From Aurantiacibacter rhizosphaerae (GTDB taxonomy: Bacteria; Pseudomonadota; Alphaproteobacteria; Sphingomonadales; Sphingomonadaceae): DNA of 64,000 nt. Below are positions 23,852-31,461 of this stretch, piece after piece. The notes beneath the pieces were generated by a model. The model worked only from the letters and a program-made list of their open reading frames with translations. It was not told where the DNA came from and made no database searches. The stretch lies in assembly GCF_009807005.1 (NCBI RefSeq), contig NZ_WUBR01000003.1, positions 62,001-126,000 of the forward strand. The letters are read 5' to 3'. Each line of letters opens with the position of its first letter. Within the stretch, counting starts at the first letter, position 1. Position numbers and translations under genes: made by a program.

Positions 23852-25074
23852 CCGACTGGAAAGCCGAGGCAGAGCGGCTCGACAAGGCCGATCCGCTGGC
23901 GCGGTATCGCGGCGATTTCCTGCTGGATGATGACCTTGCCTATCTCGATGGCAATTCGCTGGGAGCACTGCCCAGGGCCACGCCCGCGCGGATAGAGGGC
24001 GTGGTGCAGGAAGAGTGGGGCAAGGGCCTGATCTCGAGCTGGAACACCGCGAACTGGATCGATCTGCCGCAACGCGTGGGCGCGAAGATCGCCCCGCTGG
24101 TGGGCGCGCACGAAAACGAGATCGTGGTGGCCGACAGCGTCTCTGTAAACCTGTTCAAGCTGATCAGCGCCGCGCTTTCGATGCGCGATGGCCGCAAGGT
24201 GGTGCTGTCGGAACCCGGCAATTTCCCAACCGACCTTTACATGATCGATGGGCTGGAAGGGCAGGGCCTGGCGCAGCGGCGGCTGGCCGAGCGGGATGGG
24301 ATCGAGGCCGCGCTGGATAATGACGTGGCGCTGCTGTTGCTGACCCATGTGCATTACAAGTCTGGCGAGATGTTCGACATGGCGCGCCTGACGAAAGCCG
24401 CGCATGATGCAGGCGCGCTGGTGCTGTGGGATCTTTCGCACAGCGTGGGCGCGGTGCCCGTGGATTTGAACGGCGCGGGCGCGGATTTTGCCGTGGGCTG
24501 CGGCTACAAATATCTGAACGGCGGCCCCGGCGCGCCCGGCTTTGCCTTCGTGGCGCAGCGGCATCACGATGGCTTGCAGCAACCGCTGAGCGGCTGGATG
24601 GGCCACGCAAAGCCGTTTGAATTCTCTGACGATTACCGACCCGCCCCCGGCGTTGACCAATTGCTGTGCGGCACGCCGCCGATCCTTTCGATGAGCGCGC
24701 TGGAAGTGGGCGTGGACCTGATGACCGGCATCGGCATTGATGCGCTGGTGAAAAAATCGCGCCAGCTTTCCGAATTCACGCGCGCGGCGATGGCGCAGGC
24801 TTTGCCTGAACTGCCGTGCATTTCACCCGATGAGCCGGAGCGCCGGGGCAGCCAGCTCTCCTTCCGGCATGATCATGCCTATGAGCTGTGCCAGGCCCTG
24901 ATCGCGCGCAAGGTGATCGGCGATTTCCGCGCGCCCGATATCCTGCGGCTGGGTTTTGCACCCGCCTATGTCCGCTTTGCCGATTGCTGGCGTGCGGTCA
25001 GCGAATTGCGCGATATTCTGGAGAGCGGGGAATGGCAGAAGGCTGAATATGCGGAGCGGGCGCCGGTAACCTAA
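23848..25074 (+). CDS. kynU: Kynureninase
   Basis: The 408-residue PLP enzyme cleaves kynurenine to anthranilate and alanine. Features are LDGNSLGALP, SWNTANWIDLP, WDLSHSVGAVP and the Schiff-base lysine Lys221 in GCGYKYLNGGPG. The start is TTG at 23848, overlapping the kynA stop in TTGA; no ATG is available at a suitable place. Kynurenine formamidase (kynB), which acts between the two enzymes, is not next to them. Confidence 0.93.
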   Translation: MTDWKAEAERLDKADPLARYRGDFLLDDDLAYLDGNSLGALPRATPARIEGVVQEEWGKGLISSWNTANWIDLPQRVGAKIAPLVGAHENEIVVADSVSVNLFKLISAALSMRDGRKVVLSEPGNFPTDLYMIDGLEGQGLAQRRLAERDGIEAALDNDVALLLLTHVHYKSGEMFDMARLTKAAHDAGALVLWDLSHSVGAVPVDLNGAGADFAVGCGYKYLNGGPGAPGFAFVAQRHHDGLQQPLSGWMGHAKPFEFSDDYRPAPGVDQLLCGTPPILSMSALEVGVDLMTGIGIDALVKKSRQLSEFTRAAMAQALPELPCISPDEPERRGSQLSFRHDHAYELCQALIARKVIGDFRAPDILRLGFAPAYVRFADCWRAVSELRDILESGEWQKAEYAERAPVT

Positions 25075-25149
25075 GGCGGTAGCAAGCCCTTCAAATCCGC
25101 CCTGTGTTGCGATCGGACAATGCCGTGAATTTCGGAGTGAAAGCTGTTC

Positions 25150-25557
25150 TCAGCGCGTTTGAGGATAAAGAAACGCTCGGTCCGAAACCGGCATGCCAAT
25201 TTTCTGATAGAAGCCAACAGCGTCTGGTGCGGATATCAGAAGCAACATCGCTTCTTCGCCAACCAGTGTGCGAGTCTCCTCGATCAACCGCCTCCCGATA
25301 CCGCGCCCTTTGAACGCCGCGTCCACAGCCAGGTCTGAAAGATAGGTGGCATAGGACCAATCGGTGATCGAACGCGCAATTCCAACCAGTTGCCCGGTCT
25401 CGGCCAGCCTTGCAGTGACAATCAGATTGGCATTGTCGAGCATACGTTGAAGCCGGGGAAAATCGCTTACGGGTCTTCGCTGGGCAAGTCCGGATTTGTG
25501 CAACAAGTCCGCAAACTGCGCGGCGGTTACGGTTTCGCGCTTATATCGAAACTCCAT
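25150..25557 (-). CDS. GNAT family N-acetyltransferase
   Basis: A 135-residue single GNAT domain. The acetyl-CoA loop is clear as LAVDAAFKGRGIGRRLIEE (the R-G-x-G-x-G/R signature), preceded by the strand LVGIARSITD. The ATG giving MEFRYKRE is preferred over the longer frame. The substrate cannot be told. It stands alone between kynU (convergent) and a small membrane gene. Confidence 0.85.
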   Translation of the reverse strand: MEFRYKRETVTAAQFADLLHKSGLAQRRPVSDFPRLQRMLDNANLIVTARLAETGQLVGIARSITDWSYATYLSDLAVDAAFKGRGIGRRLIEETRTLVGEEAMLLLISAPDAVGFYQKIGMPVSDRAFLYPQTR

Positions 25558-25677
25558 ATCGTGACCTGTCCACTCAGCTTGTTTTGCCGTTACCTGATGA
25601 AGAAAATGCAATAGATATGGGCAGCGGCCTTGTCCACGCCGCCTGGCCCCCGCCAGACCCTATCAACTAACGATTGA

Positions 25678-25890
25678 TCAGAGGTCGAACCCGGGCTGCG
25701 GGGTTAGCGCGGCCAGTTCCATGCGAACGACCGGAGCGTTCTCCGGATGCAGCATGTCGTTGATGAATACGCCGAAGACAGCCGCGCTCGACAGCATGAC
25801 GACGAACATCAGCACGCACCACGCCCGTTGCATTGCGCCAAGAGGTTTGCGTTCGCCCTCGTCGAAAGTGTGGGTTTCATCAGCAGACAT
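25678..25890 (-). CDS. Small single-pass membrane protein
   Basis: A 70-residue protein with an acidic N-terminus, one membrane helix at about residues 24-46 (WCVLMFVVMLSSAAVFGVFI) and a short periplasmic tail rich in prolines. No family recognised. Codon use and spacing to neighbours look normal, so it is probably a real gene. Confidence 0.55.
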   Translation of the reverse strand: MSADETHTFDEGERKPLGAMQRAWCVLMFVVMLSSAAVFGVFINDMLHPENAPVVRMELAALTPQPGFDL

Positions 25891-25944
25891 AGCTAGCGCA
25901 CGATAGCTGGCCGGGGTTGCAAAACGGTTAAGTGAGAGGGCGCG

Positions 25945-26553
25945 CTATTCCTCCAGCTCGATATCCCAATACAGCCAGTCCCGCCATGTTTCGTGCAGAT
26001 AGTTGGGCGGAAACGCCTTTCCGTGCTGCTGCAACTGCCATGTGGTTGGGCGGATCGGCTTGACCCGCAATTGCATGCCCGCCTCTCTTGGCGTGCGACC
26101 GCCCTTTTTCATGTTGCAGGGCGCGCATGCGGTGGCAATATTTTCCCACGTGGTTTTCCCGCCCTGTCGGCGCGGGATGACGTGATCGTAGGTAAGGTGC
26201 TGCTGATTGCCGCAATACTGGCAGGCAAAGCGATCGCGCAGGAACAGGTTGAAGCGTGTGAAGGCGGGAAATTCGCTGGTTTTCACATATTGGCGCAGCG
26301 CGATCACGGATGGCACCTGCATATCCAGCGATTGGGAATGCACGGCGCGATCGTAACTCGCCACGATATCCACCCGCTCAAGGAACACCGCCTTGATCGC
26401 GGTTTGCCACGGCCACAGGCTGAGCGGATAGTAGGACAGCGGCGTGTAATCGGCATTGAGCACAAGCGCCGGGCAGCTATCCAGCGTCCGGGTCGGGTCC
26501 TCCGCCGCGCTCCGGAAATTCGCGGCCCGTTCAATCAGTTCGGCTTTGAACAC
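25945..26553 (-). CDS. HNH endonuclease
   Basis: The 202-residue protein has a complete HNH fold near its middle: CQYCGNQ (Cys111, Cys114), YDHVIPRRQGG (Asp123-His124), NIATACAPCN (Asn138, Cys143, Cys146). I chose the GTG at 26553, six bases after AGGGAGGA, since the earlier ATG lies before that ribosome site. This chromosomal HNH type, with N-terminal ALVLNADYTPLSYYPLSLW, is found as a single gene in most alphaproteobacteria and is not tied to mobile elements. Its biological role is unknown. Confidence 0.88.
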   Translation of the reverse strand: MFKAELIERAANFRSAAEDPTRTLDSCPALVLNADYTPLSYYPLSLWPWQTAIKAVFLERVDIVASYDRAVHSQSLDMQVPSVIALRQYVKTSEFPAFTRFNLFLRDRFACQYCGNQQHLTYDHVIPRRQGGKTTWENIATACAPCNMKKGGRTPREAGMQLRVKPIRPTTWQLQQHGKAFPPNYLHETWRDWLYWDIELEE

Positions 26554-26674
26554 GGTGTGTCCTCCCTGATAAAACCAAGAATGCATTTGCACGCCAAAGC
26601 GTCAAGCCTGTTACAGACAGGCTATCCACAGTGATATTCACAAGGCCAAAGCCAATTTTCGAGTCGCACCACGC

Positions 26675-27532
26675 ATGATCGTTACCCGCTTCGCACCCAG
26701 TCCCAACGGCCCGCTGCACCTTGGCCATGCCTATTCCGCGATTGTGGCGCATGATCTGGCACGCGATGCGGGCGGGCGTTTTCTGCTGCGGATAGAGGAT
26801 ATCGACGGCGCACGATCACGCCCCGAATTGGCCGATAATTTCCGCCGTGATCTGGAATGGCTGGGGCTGGAATGGGAGGAAGTGCCCGCGCAATCCACCC
26901 GGCTGGACAGCTATGAGGCAGCAGCGCGGCGGCTGATGGAAGAAGGACTGCTGTACCGCTGTACCTGCACCCGGGCGGAGATTCAGGCGCTTGAGCCGCG
27001 CATGGGGGCGGAAGGGCTGGTGTATCCCGGCACCTGCAGGGGAGAGCGTTTCGATCCATCGCGCCCGTCGGCCATGCGGCTGGACATGGAAGCCGCGATG
27101 GCGCGAGCGGGGGAAATCGTGTGGGAGGATGCAGACGCGGGCGCCGTCATCGCCGATCCGCGTGAATTCGGGGACGTGGTGCTGGTGCGCAAGGATGCGC
27201 CCGCCAGCTATCACCTTGCCGCCACGCTGGATGATGCGGCGGACGGTGTTTCACTGGTTACGCGGGGGATGGACCTGTTCTTCGCCAGCCACATTCACCG
27301 CGTGTTGCAGCAATTGCTGAACCTGCCCGTGCCGCGCTGGCACCATCACCAGCTGTTGCTGGACGACGATGGCCGAAAGCTGGCGAAAAGCCGCAATTCG
27401 GGGGAGGGCAGGCTGGGCCTGTCTGAATTGCGTATCGCCGGGGAAGATGGCACTGCGCTTGCCGATCGTCTGCGCATGGGCCAAATCCCGTGTGGCATTA
27501 CGCTGTCACGCTACCCACATGGTGCATCATGA
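26675..27532 (+). CDS. gluQ: Glutamyl-Q tRNA(Asp) synthetase
   Basis: The 285-residue protein is a shortened glutamyl-tRNA synthetase without the anticodon-binding domain. It glutamylates queuosine in tRNA(Asp). The class I motif HLGH (15-18) and the second motif LAKSR (in DGRKLAKSR) are present, as is the zinc-binding set starting YRCTCTRAE. It fits functionally with queC in the same window. Its stop overlaps the following small gene by 4 bp. Confidence 0.94.
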   Translation: MIVTRFAPSPNGPLHLGHAYSAIVAHDLARDAGGRFLLRIEDIDGARSRPELADNFRRDLEWLGLEWEEVPAQSTRLDSYEAAARRLMEEGLLYRCTCTRAEIQALEPRMGAEGLVYPGTCRGERFDPSRPSAMRLDMEAAMARAGEIVWEDADAGAVIADPREFGDVVLVRKDAPASYHLAATLDDAADGVSLVTRGMDLFFASHIHRVLQQLLNLPVPRWHHHQLLLDDDGRKLAKSRNSGEGRLGLSELRIAGEDGTALADRLRMGQIPCGITLSRYPHGAS

Positions 27533-27756
27533 ACACATTTCTCGTCATCCTCATCGCCATTTTCGCCATTCTGGTCGTCGTCTCGCTGGTGCGCGGCATC
27601 GTGGCTTTTCTACAAACCACCAAGGTGGACCTGGAAAGCGGCGGCGAAAATTCGAAACGCCTGATGGAAGTGCAGAACAAGGCGATGTTCAACCGCATCA
27701 AGTATCAGGCGTTGGCCATCGTGGTGGTGGCCGTGCTGCTGATGGTGAACAGCTGA
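27529..27756 (+). CDS. Twin transmembrane helix small protein
   Basis: A 75-residue protein with two membrane helices (about 3-24 and 55-74) and a short charged loop (TTKVDLESGGENSKRLMEVQNKAMFNRIKYQ, given here only as a region of residues 27-57). This arrangement matches the small HIG1-like proteins that lie next to cobalamin adenosyltransferase in many alphaproteobacteria. ATG overlaps the gluQ stop, and the adenosyltransferase starts 1 bp after its own stop. Confidence 0.8.
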   Translation: MNTFLVILIAIFAILVVVSLVRGIVAFLQTTKVDLESGGENSKRLMEVQNKAMFNRIKYQALAIVVVAVLLMVNS

Positions 27757-27757
27757 G

Positions 27758-28339
27758 GTGGTAAAGCTCAACAAGATCTACACCCGCACAGGAGACGATG
27801 GCACCACCGGGCTGGTGGACGGATCACGCCTGGCAAAACATGCCTTGCGCATGCAGGCGGTGGGCGATGTTGACGAGGCGAACTCCTCTCTCGGCTTTGC
27901 CGCGGTGGAGGCGGATGGTGATCTGAAGGCCGATCTCGTTCGCTTTCAGAACGACCTGTTCGATCTGGGCGCCGATCTGGCAACGCCGCTGGGCGAAGTT
28001 GGCGGAGAGGATTTCGAACCGTCTGAAATGGTTTTGCGCATGGTGCCCTCGCAGGCGAGCCATGTGGAGGCCCGCATCGATGCTTTGAATGACAGGCTGG
28101 AGCCGCTGACCAGCTTCGTGCTGCCCGGCGGCACGGAACTTGCCGCGCGCCTGCACCATGCGCGCACCGTCACACGCCGCGCAGAACGTTGTATGACGGC
28201 GCTGGCAGAGGCGGAGCCGGTTAACCCCGCCGCACTCGCCTACATCAATCGCCTGTCCGACTGGCTGTTCGTCGCCGCGCGTATTGCCAATGACGAAGGC
28301 CGCGCCGATGTGAAGTGGGTGCCCGGCGCCAATCGATAG
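27758..28339 (+). CDS. Cob(I)yrinic acid a,c-diamide adenosyltransferase (PduO type)
   Basis: The 193-residue enzyme transfers adenosyl from ATP to cob(I)alamin to make coenzyme B12. The N-terminal ATP-binding stretch YTRTGDDGTTGL and the later RRAERCMTAL and NRLSDWLFVAAR are family signatures. A GTG start (GTGGTAAAG) follows the twin-TM gene by 1 bp. Sequence shows PduO rather than CobA or EutT type. Confidence 0.94.
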   Translation: MVKLNKIYTRTGDDGTTGLVDGSRLAKHALRMQAVGDVDEANSSLGFAAVEADGDLKADLVRFQNDLFDLGADLATPLGEVGGEDFEPSEMVLRMVPSQASHVEARIDALNDRLEPLTSFVLPGGTELAARLHHARTVTRRAERCMTALAEAEPVNPAALAYINRLSDWLFVAARIANDEGRADVKWVPGANR

Positions 28340-28342
28340 CGT

Positions 28343-28368
28343 GGAACAAGCCGCCTTTGCCGCCCGTT
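28343..28368 (+). promoter_or_regulatory. Putative EcfG general-stress promoter
   Basis: GGAAC (28343-28347), 17 bp, CGTT (28365-28368): an exact match to the GGAAC-N16/17-CGTT consensus of the alphaproteobacterial EcfG sigma factor. It lies 24 bp before the ATG of a hydrophilic protein gene, with AAAGGAG between. Confidence 0.55.
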
Positions 28369-28391
28369 GATAGGGCAAAGGAGAAATTCAC

Positions 28392-28736
28392 ATGACCGAC
28401 ACCACCAAGAAATCCGATCCTGAATCGCAAGAACAGCGCATGGCCGACCTCGCGCCGGAAACGCATAATGACGAGCAGGACGATCACCGCATGCAGGCGC
28501 AGGAAGTCGCCGAAGAGGCTCAGCAGACCACGGGCAGCACCCGCTCTCCCACGGAAAGCACCAAGAGCCCCACCAAGTCTGACCTGATGGGCGATTCCAC
28601 GCAGGACACGGTGGACAAGATGCGCGACATGGAAAGCTCCGGCCGTATCGACATGCACGCCTATGATGGTGAGCCGAACCACGACGATAACACCGGCAAA
28701 TATGGCAAGGGCCATATGCCGTCCGACAACAGCTGA
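28392..28736 (+). CDS. Highly hydrophilic, probably disordered protein
   Basis: The 114-residue protein has almost no aromatic residues or long hydrophobic stretch; it is rich in Asp, Glu, Gln, Ser, Thr and Lys, with a short Ser/Thr/Pro repeat (STRSPTESTKSPTKS). It resembles hydrophilin-type stress proteins in composition, not in a recognisable domain. The exact EcfG-type promoter upstream supports a stress role. Its stop codon abuts the mutS stop with no base between them. Confidence 0.6.
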   Translation: MTDTTKKSDPESQEQRMADLAPETHNDEQDDHRMQAQEVAEEAQQTTGSTRSPTESTKSPTKSDLMGDSTQDTVDKMRDMESSGRIDMHAYDGEPNHDDNTGKYGKGHMPSDNS

Positions 28737-31346
28737 TCAGATTTCGCGCTTGAGCTCGTAAAGCAGGTCAAGCGCCTCACGCGGGGACAGGGCGTCTACA
28801 TCAACGCCCTCCAGCTTCTCGCGCAGGGTATCGCACTCTTCTTCCTCCGCCTCCATGGCGGCGGCAAACAGGGGCAATTCGCCGAGGCCAGCGGCAATCC
28901 CGCCGGTCTCGGCGCGACCTTTTTCAAGCTTGTCCAGCACGCTGCGCGCACGCTTCACCACCGGGGCAGGTACGCCTGCCAGCTTGGCCACGGCTAAGCC
29001 GTAGGAGCGATCTGCCGCGCCTTCGGATAACTCGTGCAGCAGCACCAGATCGCCCTTCCATTCTTTGGCGCGCACGTGATGCAGCGACAACGCGTCGCAG
29101 CTATCGGCCAAACGTGCCATCTCGTGATAATGGGTGGCGAACAGGCAGCGGGACCGATTGGTTTCGTGAATCGCCTCCGCCACGGCCCATGCCAGCGCGA
29201 GGCCATCATAGGTGCTGGTGCCGCGCCCCACCTCGTCCAGTATCACGAAGCTGCGCTCGCTCGCTTGGGACAGGATGGCGGCGGTTTCCACCATTTCCAC
29301 CATGAAGGTGGAGCGGCCACGGGCCAGATTGTCCGACGCGCCCACCCGGCTGAACAACTGGTCCACAAGGCCGATATGGGCAGAGCGGGCAGGCACAAAG
29401 CCGCCCGCCTGCGCCATCAGCACGATCAGCGCGTTCTGGCGCAGGAAGGTGGATTTGCCGCCCATGTTCGGCCCGCCGACCAGCCACAGCCGGTCTTTTT
29501 CCGACAGCGAGCAGTCGTTCGCCACAAACCGCTCCCCATTCGCCGCCAGCGCTGCTTCCACCACCGGATGGCGCCCGGCCTCGATTGCCAGCATGGGCTC
29601 TTCCGAAACCCTCGGGCGGCACCATTCGCCGTCGGAGGCTCGCTCCGCCTGCCCCGCCGCCACGTCCAGCCGCGCCAGCGCCGCAGCGGTGGCGGCAATC
29701 GCCTCGCGCCGGGCAGCGATGCGGTCCACCAGTTCCTCGAAATGCGATTCCTCGGCTGCCAGCGCGTGGCCGCCTGCCTCGGCAATGCGGCTCGCTTCCT
29801 CGTGCAGGGTGAGGGAGTTGAAGCGCACCGCATTCGCCATGGTCTGGCGATGGGTGAAGCCGCTGTCGGCATCCATCAGCTTGTCGGCATGCTTGCTGGG
29901 CACTTCAATGAAATAGCCGAGCACGCCGTTGTGCTTGATCTTCAGCGATGGCGTGTCGGTTTCGCTGCGATAGCGCGCCTCCATCGCCGCGATGGCGCGC
30001 CGCGCGCTGCCGCTGACTTCGCGCAGTTCATCCAGCGCGGCGTCATATCCTTGCGCGATATAGCCGCCCGATTGCCGCTCCGTCGGCGGGGCGGGGACCA
30101 GCGCGCGGGACAGCAAATCCGTCAGTTCGCCGTGCCCCGCAAGGCTGGGCAGTAATTGGTCGAGCAGGGCAGGCCGCTCTCCCTTCGCTTTCAGCAATTC
30201 GTGCAGGCGGCGCGCCTCGCCAAGGCCATCGCGGATCTGGCCAAGATCACGCGGGCTGCCGCGCCCTGCCACCAATCGGCCAAGCGCCCGGCCAATATCG
30301 GGAAGGCTGCGCAATATGGTGCGCAGATCGCCGCGCAGCAGCGGATCGCCCAGCATATAGTCCACCAGCGCCAGCCGCGCCTCGATCTGCGCCCGTTCGG
30401 CCAGCGGGGCGGACAGGTCTTCGGCCAATTGCCGCGCGCCGGCGCCTGTCACGCAGCGGTCTATCGCGGCAATCAGGCTGCCGCTTCGCCCACCCTGCTG
30501 GCTGGCGAGGATTTCCAGGCTGGCGCGCGTCGCCTCGTCCATGGCCATGTGCCCGCCGCTGGCGCGCAGGGTGGGCGGCAGCAGCAGCGGCAGGTCGCCG
30601 CGCCCGGCGTGTTCCAGATAGGCGACGAGGCCGCCCGCTGCCGCCAGCATCGCGCGGCTGAATTGCGCGAAGCCATCCAGCGTGGCCACGCCGTGCACCT
30701 TTTTCAGCTGCGCCTCGCCCCTGTCGCTGCTGAAGTCCCCGCGCGGACGAACCACGGCGTCTACTGGCATGTCGTTCCAACCTTCCGGCACCACGATCTC
30801 GCTCGCGCCGATGCGCGCCAATACGGCGGGCAGGCGCTGCGGTTCGCATTCCTCCAGCTGCATCGCGCCTGTAGAGATATCGCAGGCCGCAACGCCGCAT
30901 GTGCCGCGCAGGTCGCACACGGCGGCCAGCATATTGGCGCGGCGCGGTTCCAGCAGCGCCTCTTCCGTCAGCGTGCCCGCCGTCACGAAGCGCACGATGT
31001 CACGCTTCACCAATGCCTTTGACGATGGCGTGCCCTCACGCTTGGCACGTGCCTTTGCCTCCTCCGGGGTTTCCACCTGCTCGGCGATGGCCACGCGGCA
31101 TCCTGCGCGGATCAGCCGGGCGAGGTAGTTTTCCGCCGCATGCACGGGCACGCCGCACATCGGCACCGGCTCTCCTGCATGTTCGCCGCGCGTGGTGAGC
31201 GCGATGTCCAGCACGCCGGCGGCGATCTTCGCGTCCTCGAAGAACAGCTCGAAAAAGTCGCCCATGCGATAAAAAAGCAGGCAATCTCCCGCCTCGGTCT
31301 TGAGGTTGGAATATTGCGCCATCATAGGGGTGGGAGAGCCGGACAT
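28737..31346 (-). CDS. mutS: DNA mismatch repair protein MutS
   Basis: The 869-residue protein binds mismatches as a dimer and recruits MutL. The N-terminal mismatch-recognition loop has the Phe-x-Glu motif within YRMGDFFELFFEDA, and the ABC-type ATPase carries Walker A GPNMGGKST (about 622-630) and the signature region STFMVEM, followed by LDEVGRGTST. The length is normal for MutS. I chose the ATG giving MSGSPTPMMAQY, which avoids overlapping the divergent malic enzyme leader more than needed. Confidence 0.96.
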   Translation of the reverse strand: MSGSPTPMMAQYSNLKTEAGDCLLFYRMGDFFELFFEDAKIAAGVLDIALTTRGEHAGEPVPMCGVPVHAAENYLARLIRAGCRVAIAEQVETPEEAKARAKREGTPSSKALVKRDIVRFVTAGTLTEEALLEPRRANMLAAVCDLRGTCGVAACDISTGAMQLEECEPQRLPAVLARIGASEIVVPEGWNDMPVDAVVRPRGDFSSDRGEAQLKKVHGVATLDGFAQFSRAMLAAAGGLVAYLEHAGRGDLPLLLPPTLRASGGHMAMDEATRASLEILASQQGGRSGSLIAAIDRCVTGAGARQLAEDLSAPLAERAQIEARLALVDYMLGDPLLRGDLRTILRSLPDIGRALGRLVAGRGSPRDLGQIRDGLGEARRLHELLKAKGERPALLDQLLPSLAGHGELTDLLSRALVPAPPTERQSGGYIAQGYDAALDELREVSGSARRAIAAMEARYRSETDTPSLKIKHNGVLGYFIEVPSKHADKLMDADSGFTHRQTMANAVRFNSLTLHEEASRIAEAGGHALAAEESHFEELVDRIAARREAIAATAAALARLDVAAGQAERASDGEWCRPRVSEEPMLAIEAGRHPVVEAALAANGERFVANDCSLSEKDRLWLVGGPNMGGKSTFLRQNALIVLMAQAGGFVPARSAHIGLVDQLFSRVGASDNLARGRSTFMVEMVETAAILSQASERSFVILDEVGRGTSTYDGLALAWAVAEAIHETNRSRCLFATHYHEMARLADSCDALSLHHVRAKEWKGDLVLLHELSEGAADRSYGLAVAKLAGVPAPVVKRARSVLDKLEKGRAETGGIAAGLGELPLFAAAMEAEEEECDTLREKLEGVDVDALSPREALDLLYELKREI

Positions 31347-31461
31347 TGCGCCTGCGCGAATACATGGCAGCACGCCGATTCGGGAAGGGGCGATGTCCCG
31401 CTTTCCCCTATCGCAGCGGCGAATAGGGCTCTATGGCCCCACTCAACACGGGAGATTCAGC

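Noticed and set aside
29034-31128. Long plus-strand frames opposite mutS
   Set aside because: mutS has intact mismatch and ATPase motifs; the opposite frames are compositional shadows.
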